Below, piece after piece: positions 11,545 to 25,030 of a DNA stretch of 53,362 bases; position 1 is the stretch's first letter, and every line of letters starts with the position of its first letter. The translations under genes were made by a program, and so were the position numbers. The stretch comes from Saccoglossus kowalevskii (lineage: Eukaryota > Hemichordata > Enteropneusta > Harrimaniidae), in assembly GCF_000003605.2 (NCBI RefSeq), contig NW_003154749.1, positions 29,762 to 83,123 on the forward strand. The letters are read 5' to 3'. The notes under the pieces were generated by a model. That model was not told the origin of the DNA, did not search any database, and saw only the letters and a program-made list of their open reading frames with translations.

Positions 11545-12834
11545 ATTATAATGAGCTTAGTTATATCTGGTGCATTGCCATTAACACGTGTCCGGACTTA
11601 TTATAATGAGCTTAGTTATATCTGGTGCATTGCCATTAACACGTGTCCGGACTTATTATAATGAGCTTAGTTATATCTGGTGCATTGCCATTGACACGTG
11701 TCCAGACATATTATAATATAGCTTAGTTATATCAGGTGCATTGCCATTAACACGTGTCCGGACTTATTATAATGAGCTTAGTTATATCTGGTGCATTGCA
11801 TTAACAGGTGTCCAGACTTATTATAATGAGCTTAGTTATATCTGGTGCATTGCATTAACACGTGTCCGGACTTATTATAATGAGCTTAGTTATATCTGGT
11901 GCATTGCCATTAACACGTGTCCGGACTTATTATAATGAGCTTAGTTATATCTGGTGCATTGCATTAACACGTGTCCAGACATATTATAATGAGCTTAGTT
12001 ATATCTGGTGCATTGCCATTAACACGTGTCCGGACTTATTATAATGAGCTTAGTTATATCTGGTGCATTGCATTAACACGTGTCCAGACATATTATAATG
12101 AGCTTAGTTATATCTGGTGCATTGCCATTAACACGTATCCGGACTTATTATAATGAGCTTAGTTATATCTGTTGCATTGCCATTGACACGTGTCCAGACT
12201 TATTATAATGAGCTTAGTTATATCTGGTGCATTACCATTAACACGTGTCCAGACTCATTATAATGAGCTTAGTTATATCTGGTGCATTGCCATTAACACG
12301 TGTCCGGACTTATTATAATGAGCTTAGTTATATCTGGTGCATTGCCATTAACACGTGTCCGGACTTATTATAATGAGCTTAGTTATATCTGGTGCATTGC
12401 CATTAACACGTGTCCAGACTTATTATAATGAGCTTAGTTATATCTGGTGCATTGCCATTGACACGTGTCCGGACTTATTATAATGAGCTTAGTTATATCT
12501 GGTGCATTGCATTAACACGTGTCCGGACTTATTATAATGAGCTTAGTTATATCTGGTGCATTGCCATTAACACGTGTCCGGACTTATTATAATGAGCTTA
12601 GTTATATCTGGTGCATTGCATTAACGCATGTCCAGACTTATTATAATGAGCTTAGTTATATCTGGTGCATTGCATTAACGCATGTCCAGACTTATTATAA
12701 TGAGCTTAGTTATATCTGGTGCATTGCCATTAACACGTGTCCGGACTTATTATAATGAGCTTAGTTATATCTGGTGCATTGCCATTAACACGTGTCCGGA
12801 CTTATTATAATGAGCTTAGTTATATCTGGTGCAT

Positions 12835-14154
12835 TGCCATTGACACGTGTCCAGACATATTATAATATAGCTTAGTTATATCAGGTGCATTGCCATTAAC
12901 ACGTGTCCGGACTTATTATAATGAGCTTAGTTATATCTGGTGCATTGCATTAACACGTGTCCAGACTTATTATAATGAGCTTAGTTATATCTGGTGCATT
13001 GCATTAACGCATGTCCAGACTTATTATAATAGCTTAGTTATATCTGGTGCATTGCATTAACACGTGTCCAGACTTATTATAATGAGATTAGTTATATCTG
13101 GTGCATTGCATTAACGCATGTCCAGACTTATTATAATGAGCTTAGTTATATCTGGTGCATTGCCATTAACACGTGTCCTGACATATTATAATGAGCTTAG
13201 TTATATCTGGTGCATTGCCATTAACATGTGTCCAGACTTATTATAATGAGCTTAGTTATATCTGGTGCATTGCATTAACACGTGTCCAGACATATTATAA
13301 TGAGCTTAGTTATATCTGGTGCATTGCCATTAACACGTATCCAGACTTATTATAATTTGCTTAGTTATATCTGGTGCATTGCCATTGACACGTGTCCAGA
13401 CTTATTATAATGAGCTTAGTTATATCTGGTGCATTACCATTAACACGTGTCCAGACTTATTATAATGAGCTTAGTTATATCTGGTGCATTGCCATTAACA
13501 CGTGTCCGGACTTATTATAATGAGCTTAGTGATATCTGGTGCATTGCCATTAACACGTGTCCGGACTTATTATAATGAGCTTAGTTATATCTGGTGCATT
13601 GCATTAACACATGTCCGGACTTATTATAATGAGCTTAGTTATATCTGGTGCATTGCCATTGACACGTGTCCAGACATATTATAATATAGCTTAGTTATAT
13701 CAGGTGCATTGCCATTAACACGTGTCCGGACTTATTATAATGAGCTTAGTTATATCTGGTGCATTGCATTAACACGTGTCCAGACTTATTATAATGAGCT
13801 TAGTTATATCTGGTGCATTGCATTAACGCATGTCCAGACTTATTATAATAGCTTAGTTATATCTGGTGCATTGCATTAACACGTGTCCAGACTTATTATA
13901 ATGAGATTAGTTATATCTGGTGCATTGCATTAACGCATGTCCAGACTTATTATAATGAGCTTAGTTATATCTGGTGCATTGCCATTAACACGTGTCCTGA
14001 CATATTATAATGAGCTTAGTTATATCTGGTGCATTGCCATTAACATGTGTCCAGACTTATTATAATGAGCTTAGTTATATCTGGTGCATTGCATTAACAC
14101 GTGTCCAGACATATTATAATGAGCTTAGTTATATCTGGTGCATTGCCATTAACA
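12835..14154 (+). repeat. Tandem duplication, two ~500-bp copies offset by 819 bp
   Basis: The copies at about 12,835-13,335 and 13,654-14,154 share ATATAG marker, ACACGTG and ACGCATG 54-bp copies, a 52-bp copy missing two bases (TTATAATAGCTT, AGCTT at 13,031 and 13,850), GAGATTAG, GTCCTGAC (13,179 and 13,998) and AACATGTG. The 819-bp offset equals 15 monomers. The same 52-bp variant recurs near 3,776, 7,880, 21,564, 38,162 and 40,390. Confidence 0.85.
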
Positions 14155-15729
14155 CGTGTCCGGACTTATTATAATGAGCTTAGTTATATCTGGTGCATTG
14201 CCATTAACACGTGTCCAGACATATTATAATGAGCTTAGTTATATCTGGTGCATTGCCATTAACACGTGTCCGGACTTATTATAATGATCTTAGTTATATC
14301 TGGTGCATTGCCATTAACACGTGTCCGGACTTATTATAATGAGCTTAGTTATATCTGGTGCATTGCATTAACACGTGTCCAGACATATTATAATGAGCTT
14401 AGTTATATCTGGTGCATTGCCATTAACACGTGTCCGGACTTATTATAATGAGCTTAGTTATATCTGGTGCATTGCCATTAACACGTGTCCGGACTTATTA
14501 TAATGAGCTTAGTTATATCTGGTGCATTGCCATTATCACGTGTCCGAACTTATTATAATGAGCTTAGTTATATCTGGTGCATTGCCATTGACACGTGTCC
14601 AGACATATTATAATATAGCTTAGTTATATCAGGTGCATTGCCATTGACACGTGTCCGGACTTATTATAATGAGCTTAGTTATATCTGGTGCATTGCATTA
14701 ACGCATGTCCAGACTTATTATAATGAGCTTAGTTATATCTGGTGCATTGCCATAAACACGTGTCCGGACTTATTATAATGAGCTTAGTTATATCTGGTGC
14801 ATTGCCATTAACACGTGTCCGGACTTATTATAATGAGCTTAGTTATATCTTGTGCATTGCCATTGACACGTGTCCAGACATATTATAATATAGCTTAGTT
14901 ATATCAGGTGCATTGCCATTAACACGTGTCCGGACTTATTATAATGAGCTTAGTTATATCTGGTGCATTGCATTAACACGTGTCCAGACATATTATAATG
15001 AGCTTAGTTATATCTGGTGCATTGCATTAACGCATGTCCAGACTTATTATAATGAGCTTAGTTATATCTGGTGCATTGCATTAACACGTGTCCAGACTTA
15101 TTATAATGAGATTAGTTATATCTGGTGCATTGCATTAACGCATGCCCAGACTTATTATAATGAGCTTAGTTATATCTGGTGCATTGCATTAACGCATGTC
15201 CAGACTTATTATAATGAGCTTAGTTATATCTGGTGCATTGCCATTAACACGTGTCCTGACATATTATAATGAGCTTAGTTATATCTGGTGCATTGCCATT
15301 AACATGTGTCCAGACTTATTATAATGAGCTTAGTTATATCTGGTGCATTGCATTAACACGTGTCCAGACATATTATAATGAGCTTAGTTATATCTGGTGC
15401 ATTGCCATTAACACGTGTCCGGACTTATTATAATGAGCTTAGTTATATCTGGTGCATTGCCATTAACACGTGTCCAGACATATTATAATGAGCTTAGTTA
15501 TATCTGGTGCATTGCCATTAACACGTGTCCGGACTTATTATAATGATCTTAGTTATATCTGGTGCATTGCCATTAACACGTGTCCGGACTTATTATAATG
15601 AGCTTAGTTATATCTGGTGCATTGCATTAACACGTGTCCAGACATATTATAATGAGCTTAGTTATATCTGGTGCATTGCCATTAACACGTGTCCGGACTT
15701 ATTATAATGAGCTTAGTTATATCTGGTGC
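13920..15729 (+). repeat. Duplicated ~550-bp block, two copies offset by 1,259 bp
   Basis: The copies at about 13,920-14,470 and 15,179-15,729 share GTCCTGAC (13,998 and 15,257), AACATGTG and the rare ATGATCTTAG variant (near 14,285 and 15,544). The offset is 23 monomers. To the left, the second copy has one extra ACGCATG monomer carrying ATGCCCAG, so GAGATTAG is only 1,202 bp apart. Confidence 0.85.
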
Positions 15730-15785
15730 ATTGTCATTAACACGTGTCCGGACTTATTATAATGAGCTTAGTTATATCTGGTGCA

Positions 15786-16824
15786 TTGCCATTAACACGT
15801 GTCCGGACTTATTATAATGAGCTTAGTTATATCTGGTGCATTGTATTAACACGTGTGCAGACTTATTATAATGAGCTTAGTTATATCTGGTGCATTGCAT
15901 TAACGCATGTCCAGACTTATTATAATGAGCTTAGTTATATCTGGTGCATTGCATTAACACGTGTCCAGACTTATTATAATGAGCTTAGTTATATCTGGTG
16001 CATTGCATTAACGCATGTCCAGACTTATTATAATGAGCTTAGTTATATCTGGTGCATTGCATTAACGCATGTCCAGACTTATTATAATGAGCTTAGTTGT
16101 ATCTGGTGCATTGCATTAACACGTGTCCAGACTTATTATAATGAGCTTAGTTATATCTGGTGCATTGCATTAACGCATGTCCAGACTTATTATAATGAGC
16201 TTAGTTATATCTGGTGCATTGCCATTAACACGTGTCCGGACTTATTATAATGAGCTTAGTTATATCTGGTGCATTGCCATTAACACGTGTCCAGACTTAT
16301 TATAATTTGCTTAGTTATATCTGGTGCATTGCCATTGACACGTGTCCAGACTTATTATAATGAGCTTAGTTATATCTGGTGCATTACCATTAACACGTGT
16401 CCAGACTTATTATAATGAGCTTAGTTATATCTGGTGCATTGCCATTAACACGTGTCCAGACTTATTATAATGAGCTTAGTTATATCTGGTGCATTGCCAT
16501 TAACACGTGTCCGGACTTATTATAATGAGCTTAGTTATATCTGGTGCATTGCATTAACACGTGTCCGGACTTATTATAATGAGCTTAGTTATATCTGGTG
16601 CATTGCCATTAACACGTGTCCGGACTTATTATAATGAGCTTAGTTACATCTGGTGCATTGCCATTAACACGTGTCCGGACTTATTATAATGAGCTTAGTT
16701 ATATCTGGTGCATTGCCATTATCACGTGTCCGGACTTATTATAATGAGCTTATTTATATCTGGTGCATTGCCATTGACACGTGTCCAGACATATTATAAT
16801 ATAGCTTAGTTATATCAGGTGCAT
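15786..16824 (+). repeat. Duplicated block, partner of 4564-5712, two monomers shorter
   Basis: The block repeats the seven-copy run of 54-bp monomers, giving the longest open frame in the array, 168 codons from a GTG at 15,744 to 16,250. It lacks two monomers present near 5,210-5,320 in the partner. A related, further contracted version lies at 19401-19811. Confidence 0.85.
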
Positions 16825-17449
16825 TGCCATTAACACGTGTCCGGACTTATTATAATGAGCTTAGTTATATCTGGTGCATTGCATTAACACGTGTCCAGAC
16901 TTATTATAATGAGCTTAGTTATATCTGGTGCATTGCATTAACGCATGTCCAGACTTATTATAATGAGCTTAGTTATATCTGGTGCATTGCATTAACACGT
17001 GTCCAGACTTATTATAATGAGCTTAGTTATATCTGGTGCATTGCCTTAACACGTGTCCAGACATATTATAATATAGCTTAGTTATATCAGGTGCATTGCC
17101 ATTAACACGTGTCCGGACTTATTATAATGAGCTTAGTTATATCTGGTGCATTGCATTAACACGTGTCCAGACTTATTATAATGAGCTTAGTTATATCTTG
17201 TGCATTGCATTAACGCATGTCCAGACTTATTATAATGAGCTTAGTTATATCTGGTGCATTGCATTAACACGTGTCCAGACTTATTATAATGAGCTTAGTT
17301 ATATCTGGTGCATTGCCATTGACACGTGTCCGGACTTATTATAATGAGCTTAGTTATATCTGGTGCATTGCATTAACACGTGTCCGGACTTATTATAATG
17401 AGCTTAGTTATATCTGGTGCATTGCCATTAACACGTGTCCGGACTTATT

Positions 17450-18235
17450 ATAATGAGCTTAGTTATATCTGGTGCATTGCCATTAACACGTGTCCGGACT
17501 TATTATAATGAGCTTAGTTATATCTGGTGCATTGCCATTAACACGTGTCCGGACTTATTATAATGAGCTTAGTTATATCTGGTGCATTGCCATTGACACG
17601 TGTCCAGACATATTATAATATAGCTTAGTTATATCAGGTGCATTGCCATTGACACGTGTCCGGACTTATTATAATGAGCTTAGTTATATCTGGTGCATTG
17701 CATTAACACGTGCCCAGACTTATTATAATGAGCTTAGTTATATCTGGTGCATTGCATTAACGCATGTCCAGACTTATTATAATGAGCTTAGTTATATCTG
17801 GTGCATTGCCATTAACACGTGTCCGGACTTATTATAATGAGCTTAGTTATATCTGGTGCATTGCCATTAACACGTGTCCGGACTTATTATAATGAACTTA
17901 GTTATATCTGGTACATTGCCATTGACACGTGTCCAGACATATTATAATATAGCTTAGTTATATCAGGTGCATTGCCATTAACACGTGTCCGGACTTATTA
18001 TAATGAGCTTAGTTATATCTGGTGCATTGCATTAACACGTGTCCAGACTTATTATAATGAGCTTAGTTATATATGGTGTATTGCATTAACGCATGTCCAG
18101 ACTTATTATAATGAGCTTAGTGATATCTGGTGCATTGCCATTAACACGTGTCCGGACTTATTATAATGAGCTTAGTTATATCTGGTGCATTGCCATTAAC
18201 ACGTGTCCGGACTTATTATAATGAGCTTAGTTATA
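17450..18235 (+). repeat. Duplicated block, partner at 36512-37297 (offset 19,062 bp)
   Basis: Shared markers in order are ACACGTGCCC, ACGCATG, GAACTTAG with GTACATTGCC, ATATAG with TATCAGG, and AGTGATATCTGG (near 18,119 and 37,181). This is the longest-distance exact-order match I followed. A shorter copy of its first part lies 1,152 bp to the right, at 18795-19080. Confidence 0.75.
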
Positions 18236-18300
18236 TCTGGTGCATTGCCATTGACACGTGTCCAGACATATTATAATATAGCTTAGTTATATCAGGTGCA
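17643..18300 (+). repeat. Two consecutive 329-bp higher-order units (type example)
   Basis: These two back-to-back units (17643-17971 and 17972-18300) best define the higher-order repeat. The order is: a 55-bp CCGGAC copy; a 54-bp ACACGTG copy; a 54-bp ACGCATG copy; two 55-bp CCGGAC copies; and a 55-bp GACACG copy with ACATATT that leads into the 56-bp ATATAG head and TATCAGG. Lengths sum to 2x54 + 3x55 + 56 = 329. The first unit's fifth monomer has the GAACTTAG/GTACATTGCC variant. Confidence 0.85.
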
Positions 18301-20164
18301 TTGCCATTAACACGTGTCCGGACTTATTATAATGAGCTTAGTTATATCTGGTGCATTGCATTAACAGGTGTCCAGACTTATTATAATGAGCTTAGTTATA
18401 TCTGGTGCATTGCATTAACACGTGTCCGGACTTATTATAATGAGCTTAGTTATATCTGGTGCATTGCCATTAACACGTGTCCGGACTTATTATAATGAGC
18501 TTAGTTATATCTGGTGCATTGCCATTAACACGTGTCCAGACATATTATAATGAGCTTAGTTATATCTGGTGCATTGCCATTAACACGTGTCCGGACTTAT
18601 TATAATGAGCTTAGTTATATCTGGTGCATTGTCATTAACACGTGTCCGGACTTATTATAATGAGCTTAGTTATATCTGGTGCATTGCCATTAACACGTGT
18701 CCGGACTTATTATAATGAGCTTAGTTATATCTGGTGCATTGCCATTGACACGTGTCCAGACATATTATAATATAGCTTAGTTATATCAGGTGCATTGCCA
18801 TTGACACGTGTCCGGACTTATTATAATGAGCTTAGTTATATCTGGTGCATTGCATTAACACGTGCCCAGACTTATTATAATGAGCTTAGTTATATCTGGT
18901 GCATTGCATTAACGCATGTCCAGACTTATTATAATGAGCTTAGTTATATCTGGTGCATTGCCATTAACACGTGTCCGGACTTATTATAATGAGCTTAGTT
19001 ATATCTGGTGCATTGCCATTAACACGTGTCCGGACTTATTATAATGAACTTAGTTATATCTGGTACATTGCCATTGACACGTGTCCAGACATATTATAAT
19101 ATAGCTTAGTTATATCAGGTGCATTGCCATTAACACGTGTCCGGACTTATTATAATGAGCTTAGTTATATCTGGTGCATTTTCCATTAACACGTGTCCGG
19201 ACTTATTATAATGAGCTTAGTTATATCTGGTGCATTGTCATTAACACGTGTCCGGACTTATTATAATGAGCTTAGTTATATCTGGTGCATTGCCATTAAC
19301 ACGTGTCCGGACTTATCATAATGAGCTTAGTTATATCTGGTGCATTGCCATTGACACGTATCCAGACATATTATAATATAGCTTAGTTATATCTGGTGCA
19401 TTGCCATTAACACGTGTCCGGACTTATTATAATGAGCTTAGTTATATCTGGTGCATTGCATTAACACGTGTGCAGACTTATTATAATGAGCTTAGTTATA
19501 TCTGGTGCATTGCATTAACGCATGTCCAGACTTATTATAATGAGCTTAGTTATATCTGGTGCATTGCATTAACACGTGTCCAGACTTATTATAATGAGCT
19601 TAGTTATATCTGGTGCATTGCATTAACGCATGTCCAGACTTATTATAATGAGCTTAGTTATATCTGGTGCATTGCATTAACGCATGTCCAGACTTATTAT
19701 AATGAGCTTAGTTGTATCTGGTGCATTGCATTAACGCATGTCCAGACTTATTATAATGAGCTTAGTTATATCTGGTGCATTGCCATTAACACGTGTCCGG
19801 ACTTATTATAATGAGCTTAGTTATATCTGGTGCATTGCCATTGACACGTGTCCGGACTTATTATAATGAGCTTAGTTATATCTGGTGCATTGCATTAACA
19901 CGTGTCCGGACTTATTATAATGAGCTTAGTTATATCTGGTGCATTGCCATTAACACGTGTCCGAACTTATTATAATGAGCTTAGTTATATCTGGTGCATT
20001 GCCATTAACACGTGTCCGGACTTATTATAATGAGCTTAGTTATATCTGGTGCATTGCCATTATCACGTGTCCGAACTTATTATAATGAGCTTAGTTATAT
20101 CTGGTGCATTGCCATTGACACGTGTCCAGACATATTATAATATAGCTTAGTTATATCAGGTGCA

Positions 20165-20493
20165 TTGCCATTGACACGTGTCCGGACTTATTATAATGAG
20201 CTTAGTTATATCTGGTGCATTGCATTAACACGTGCCCAGACTTATTATAATGAGCTTAGTTATATCTGGTGCATTGCATTAACGCATGTCCAGACTTATT
20301 ATAATGAGCTTAGTTATATCTGGTGCATTGCCATTAACACGTGTCCGGACTTATTATAATGAGCTTAGTTATATCTGGTGCATTGCCATTAACACGTGTC
20401 CGGACTTATTTTAATGAGCTTAGTTATATCTGGTGCATTGCCATTGACACGTGTCCAGACATATTATAATATAGCTTAGTTATATCAGGTGCA
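20165..20493 (+). repeat. 329-bp higher-order unit (six monomers)
   Basis: The order matches the type example, with ACACGTGCCC in the second monomer and TTATTTTAATGAG near 20,407 in the fifth. The next unit on the right begins with the rarer ACACATGTCCGG form. Confidence 0.8.
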
Positions 20494-22238
20494 TTGCCAT
20501 TAACACATGTCCGGACTTATTATAATGAGCTTAGTTATATCTGGTGCATTGCATTAACACGTGTCCAGACATATTATAATGAGCTTAGTTATATCTGGTG
20601 CATTGCATTAACGCATGTCCAGACTTATTATAAAGAGCTTAGTTATATCTGGTGCATTGCATTAACACGTGTCCAGACTTATTATAATGAGATTAGTTAT
20701 ATCTGGTGCATTGCATTAACGCATGTCCAGACTTATTATAATGAGCTTAGTTATATCTGGTGCATTGCCATTAACACGTGTCCTGACATATTATAATGAG
20801 CTTAGTTATATCTGGTGCATTGCCATTAACACGTGTCCAGACTTATTATAATGAGCTTAGTTATATCTGGTGCATTGCATTAACACGTGTCCAGACATAT
20901 TATAATGAGTTTAGTTATATCTGGTGCATTGCCATTAACACGTGTCCGGACTTATTATAATGAGCTTAGTTATATCTGGTGCATTGCCATTAACACGTGT
21001 CCGGACTTATTATAATGAGCTTAGTTATATCTGGTGCATTGCCATTAACACGTGTCCAGACATATTATAATGAGCTTAATTATATCTGGTGCATTGCCAT
21101 TAACACGTGTCCGGACTTATTATAATGAGCTTAGTTATATCTGGTGCATTGCCATTAACGCATGTCCAGACTTATTATAATGAGCTTAGTTATATCTGGT
21201 GCATTGCATTAACGCATGTCCAGACTTATTATAATGAGCTTAGTTATATCTGGTGCATTGCCATTAACACGTGTCCGGACTTATTATAATGAGCTTAGTT
21301 ATATCTGGTGCATTGCCATTAACACGTGTCCGGACTTATTATAATGAGCTTAGTTATATCTGGTGCATTGCCATTGACACGTGTCCAGACATATTATAAT
21401 ATAGCTTAGTTATATCAGGTGCATTGCCATTAACACGTGTCCGGACTTATTATAATGAGCTTAGTTATATCTGGTGCATTGCATTAACACGTGTCCAGAC
21501 TTATTATAATGAGCTTAGTTATATCTGGTGCATTGCATTAACGCATGTCCAGACTTATTATAATAGCTTAGTTATATCTGGTGCATTGCATTAACACGTG
21601 TCCAGACTTATTATAATGAGATTAGTTATATCTGGTGCATTGCATTAACGCATGTCCAGACTTATTATAATGAGCTTAGTTATATCTGGTGCATTGCCAT
21701 TAACACGTGTCCTGACATATTATAATGAGCTTAGTTATATCTGGTGCATTGCCATTAACATGTGTCCAGACTTATTATAATGAGCTTAGTTATATCTGGT
21801 GCATTGCATTAACACGTGTCCAGACATATTATAATGAGCTTAGTTATATCTGGTGCATTGCCATTAACACATGTCCGGACTTATTATAATGAGCTTAGTT
21901 ATATCTGGTGCATTGCCATTAACACGTATCCAGACTTATTATAATTTGCTTAGTTATATCTGGTGCATTGCCATTGACACGTGTCCAGACTTATTATAAT
22001 GAGCTTAGTTATATCTGGTGCATTACCATTAACACGTGTCCAGACTTATTATAATGAGCTTAGTTATATCTGGTGCATTGCATTAACGCATGTCCAGACT
22101 TATTATAATGAGCTTAGTTATATCTGGTGCATTGCCATTAACACGTGTCCGGACTATTATAATGAACTTAGTATATCTGGTACATGCCATGACACGTGTC
22201 CAGACATATTATAATATAGCTTTGTTATATCAGGTGCA

Positions 22239-22567
22239 TTGCCATTAACACGTGTCCGGACTTATTATAATGAGCTTAGTTATATCTGGTGCATTGCATT
22301 AACACGTGTCCAGACTTATTATAATGAGCTTAGTTATATCTGGTGCATTGCATTAACGCATGTCCAGACTTATTATAATGAGCTTAGTGATATCTGGTGC
22401 ATTGCCATTAACACGTGTCCGGACTTATTATAATGAGCTTAGTTATATCTGGTGCATTGCCATTAACACGTGTCCGGACTTATTATAATGAGCTTAGTTA
22501 TATCTGGTGCATTGCCATTGACACGTGTCCAGACATATTATAATATAGCTTAGTTATATCAGGTGCA
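22239..22567 (+). repeat. 329-bp higher-order unit (six monomers)
   Basis: This complete unit carries AGTGATATCTGG after its third monomer, like the units at 17972 and 37034. It follows directly on a damaged monomer with several single-base losses at about 22,153-22,195. Confidence 0.8.
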
Positions 22568-23999
22568 TTGCCATTAACACGTGTCCGGACTTATTATAAT
22601 GAGCTTAGTTATATCTGGTGCATTGCATTAACACGTGTCCAGACTTATTATAATGAGCTTAGTTATATCTGGTGCATTGCATTAACACGTGTCCGGACTT
22701 ATTATAATGAGCTTAGTTATATCTGGTGCATTGCCATTAACACGTGTCCGGACTTATTATAATGAGCTTAGTTATATCTGGTGCATTGCATTAACACGTG
22801 TCCAGACATATTATAATGAGCTTAGTTATATCTGGTGCATTGCCATTAACACGTGTCCGGACTTATTATAATGAGCTTAGTTATATCTGGTGCATTGCCA
22901 TTAACACGTATCCGGACTTATTATAATGAGCTTAGTTATATCTGTTGCATTGCCTTTGACACGTGTCCAGACTTATTATAATGAGCTTAGTTATATCTGG
23001 TGCATTACCATTAACACGTGTCCAGACTCATTATAATGAGCTTAGTTATATCTGGTGCATTGCCATTAACACGTGTCCGGACTTATTATAATGAGCTTAG
23101 TTATATCTGGTGCATTGCCATTAACACGTGTCCGGACTTATTATAATGAGCTTAGTTATATCTGGTGCATTGCCATTAACACGTTTCCAGACTTATTATA
23201 ATGAGCTTAGTTATATCTGGTGCATTGCCATTGACACGTGTCCGGACTTATTATAATGAGCTTAGTTATATCTGGTGCATTGCATTAACACGTGTCCGGA
23301 CTTATTATAATGAGCTTAGTTATATCTGGTGCATTGCCATTAACACGTGTCCGGACTTATTATAATGAGCTTAGTTATATCTGGTGCATTGCATTAACGC
23401 ATGTCCAGACTTATTATAATGAGCTTAGTTATATCTGGTGCATTGCATTAACGCATGTCCAGACTTATTATAATGAGCTTAGTTATATCTGGTGCATTGC
23501 CATTAACACGTGTCCGGACTTATTATAATGAGCTTAGTTATATCTGGTGCATTGCATTAACACGTGTCCAGACATATTATAATGAGCTTAGTTATATCTG
23601 GTGCATTGCCATTAACACGTGTCCGGACTTATTATAATGAGCTTAGTTATATCTGGTGCATTGCCATTAACACGTGTCCGGACTTATTATAATGAGCTTA
23701 GTTGTATCTGGTGCATTGCCATTAACACGTGTCCGGACTTATTATAATGAGCTTAGTTATATCTGGTGCATTGCCATTGACACGTGTCCAGACATATTAT
23801 AATATAGCTTAGTTATATCAGGTGCATTGCCATTGACACGTGTCCGGACTTATTATAATGAGCTTAGTTATATCTGGTGCATTGCATTAACACGTGCCCA
23901 GACTTATTATAATGAGCTTAGTTATATCTGGTGCATTGCATTAACGCATGTCCAGACTTATTATAATGAGCTTAGTTATATCTGGTGCATTGCCATTAA

Positions 24000-25030
24000 C
24001 ACGTGTCCGGACTTATTATAATGAGCTTAGTTATATCTGGTGCATTGCCATTAACACGTGTCCGGACTTATTATAATGAGCTTAGTTATATCTGGTGCAT
24101 TGTCATTAACACGTGTCCGGACTTATTATAATGAGCTTAGTTATATTTGGTGCATTGCCATTAACACGTGTCCGGACTTATTATAATGAGCTTAGTTATA
24201 TCTGGTGCATTGCCATTGACACGTGTCCAGACATATTATAATATAGCTTAGTTATATCTGGTGCATTGCCATTAACACGTGTCCGGACTTATTATAATGA
24301 GCTTAGTTATATCTGGTGCATTGTATTAACACGTGTGCAGACTTATTATAATGAGCTTAGTTATATCTGGTGCATTGCATTAACGCATGTCCAGACTTAT
24401 TATAATGAGCTTAGTTATATCTGGTGCATTGCCATTAACACGTGTCCGGACTTTTTATAATGAGCTTAGTTATATCTGGTGCATTGCCATTAACACGTGT
24501 CCGGACTTATTATAATGAGCTTAGTTATATCTGGTGCATTGCCATTAACACGTGTCCGGACTTATTATAATGAGCTTAGTTATATCTGGTGCATTGCCAT
24601 TGACACGTGTCCAGACATATTATAATATAGCTTAGTTATATCAGGTGCATTGCCATTGACACGTGTCCGGACTTATTATAATGAGCTTAGTTATATCTGG
24701 TGCATTGCATTAACACGTGCCCAGACTTATTATAATGAGCTTAGTTATATTTGGTGCATTGCATTAACGCATGTCCAGACTTATTATAATGAGCTTAGTT
24801 ATATCTGGTGCATTGCCATTAACACGTGTCCGGACTTATTATAATGAGCTTAGTTATATCTGGTGCATTGCCATTAACACGTGTCCGGACTTATTATAAT
24901 GAACTTAGTTATATCTGGTACATTGCCATTGACACGTGTCCAGACATATTATAATATAGCTTAGTTATATCAGGTGCATTGCCATTAACACGTGTCCGGA
25001 CTTATTATAATGAGCTTAGTTATATCTGGT
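24000..25030 (+). repeat. Duplicated ~1.0-kb block, partner at 36055-37085 (offset 12,055 bp)
   Basis: Shared markers are a GTCATTAAC copy (near 24,103 and 36,158), ATATAG leading into TATCTGG rather than TATCAGG, GTATTAACAC with GTGTGCAG, ACACGTGCCC, and GAACTTAG with GTACATTGCC (near 24,901 and 36,956). Differences include TATTTGGTGC near 24,145 and CTTTTTATAATG near 24,452 in this copy. Confidence 0.85.
24650..24978 (+). repeat. 329-bp higher-order unit (six monomers)
   Basis: A complete unit with ACACGTGCCC and the GAACTTAG/GTACATTGCC variant, inside the larger 12,055-bp-offset duplicated block. One copy reads TATTTGGTGC near 24,750. Confidence 0.8.
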
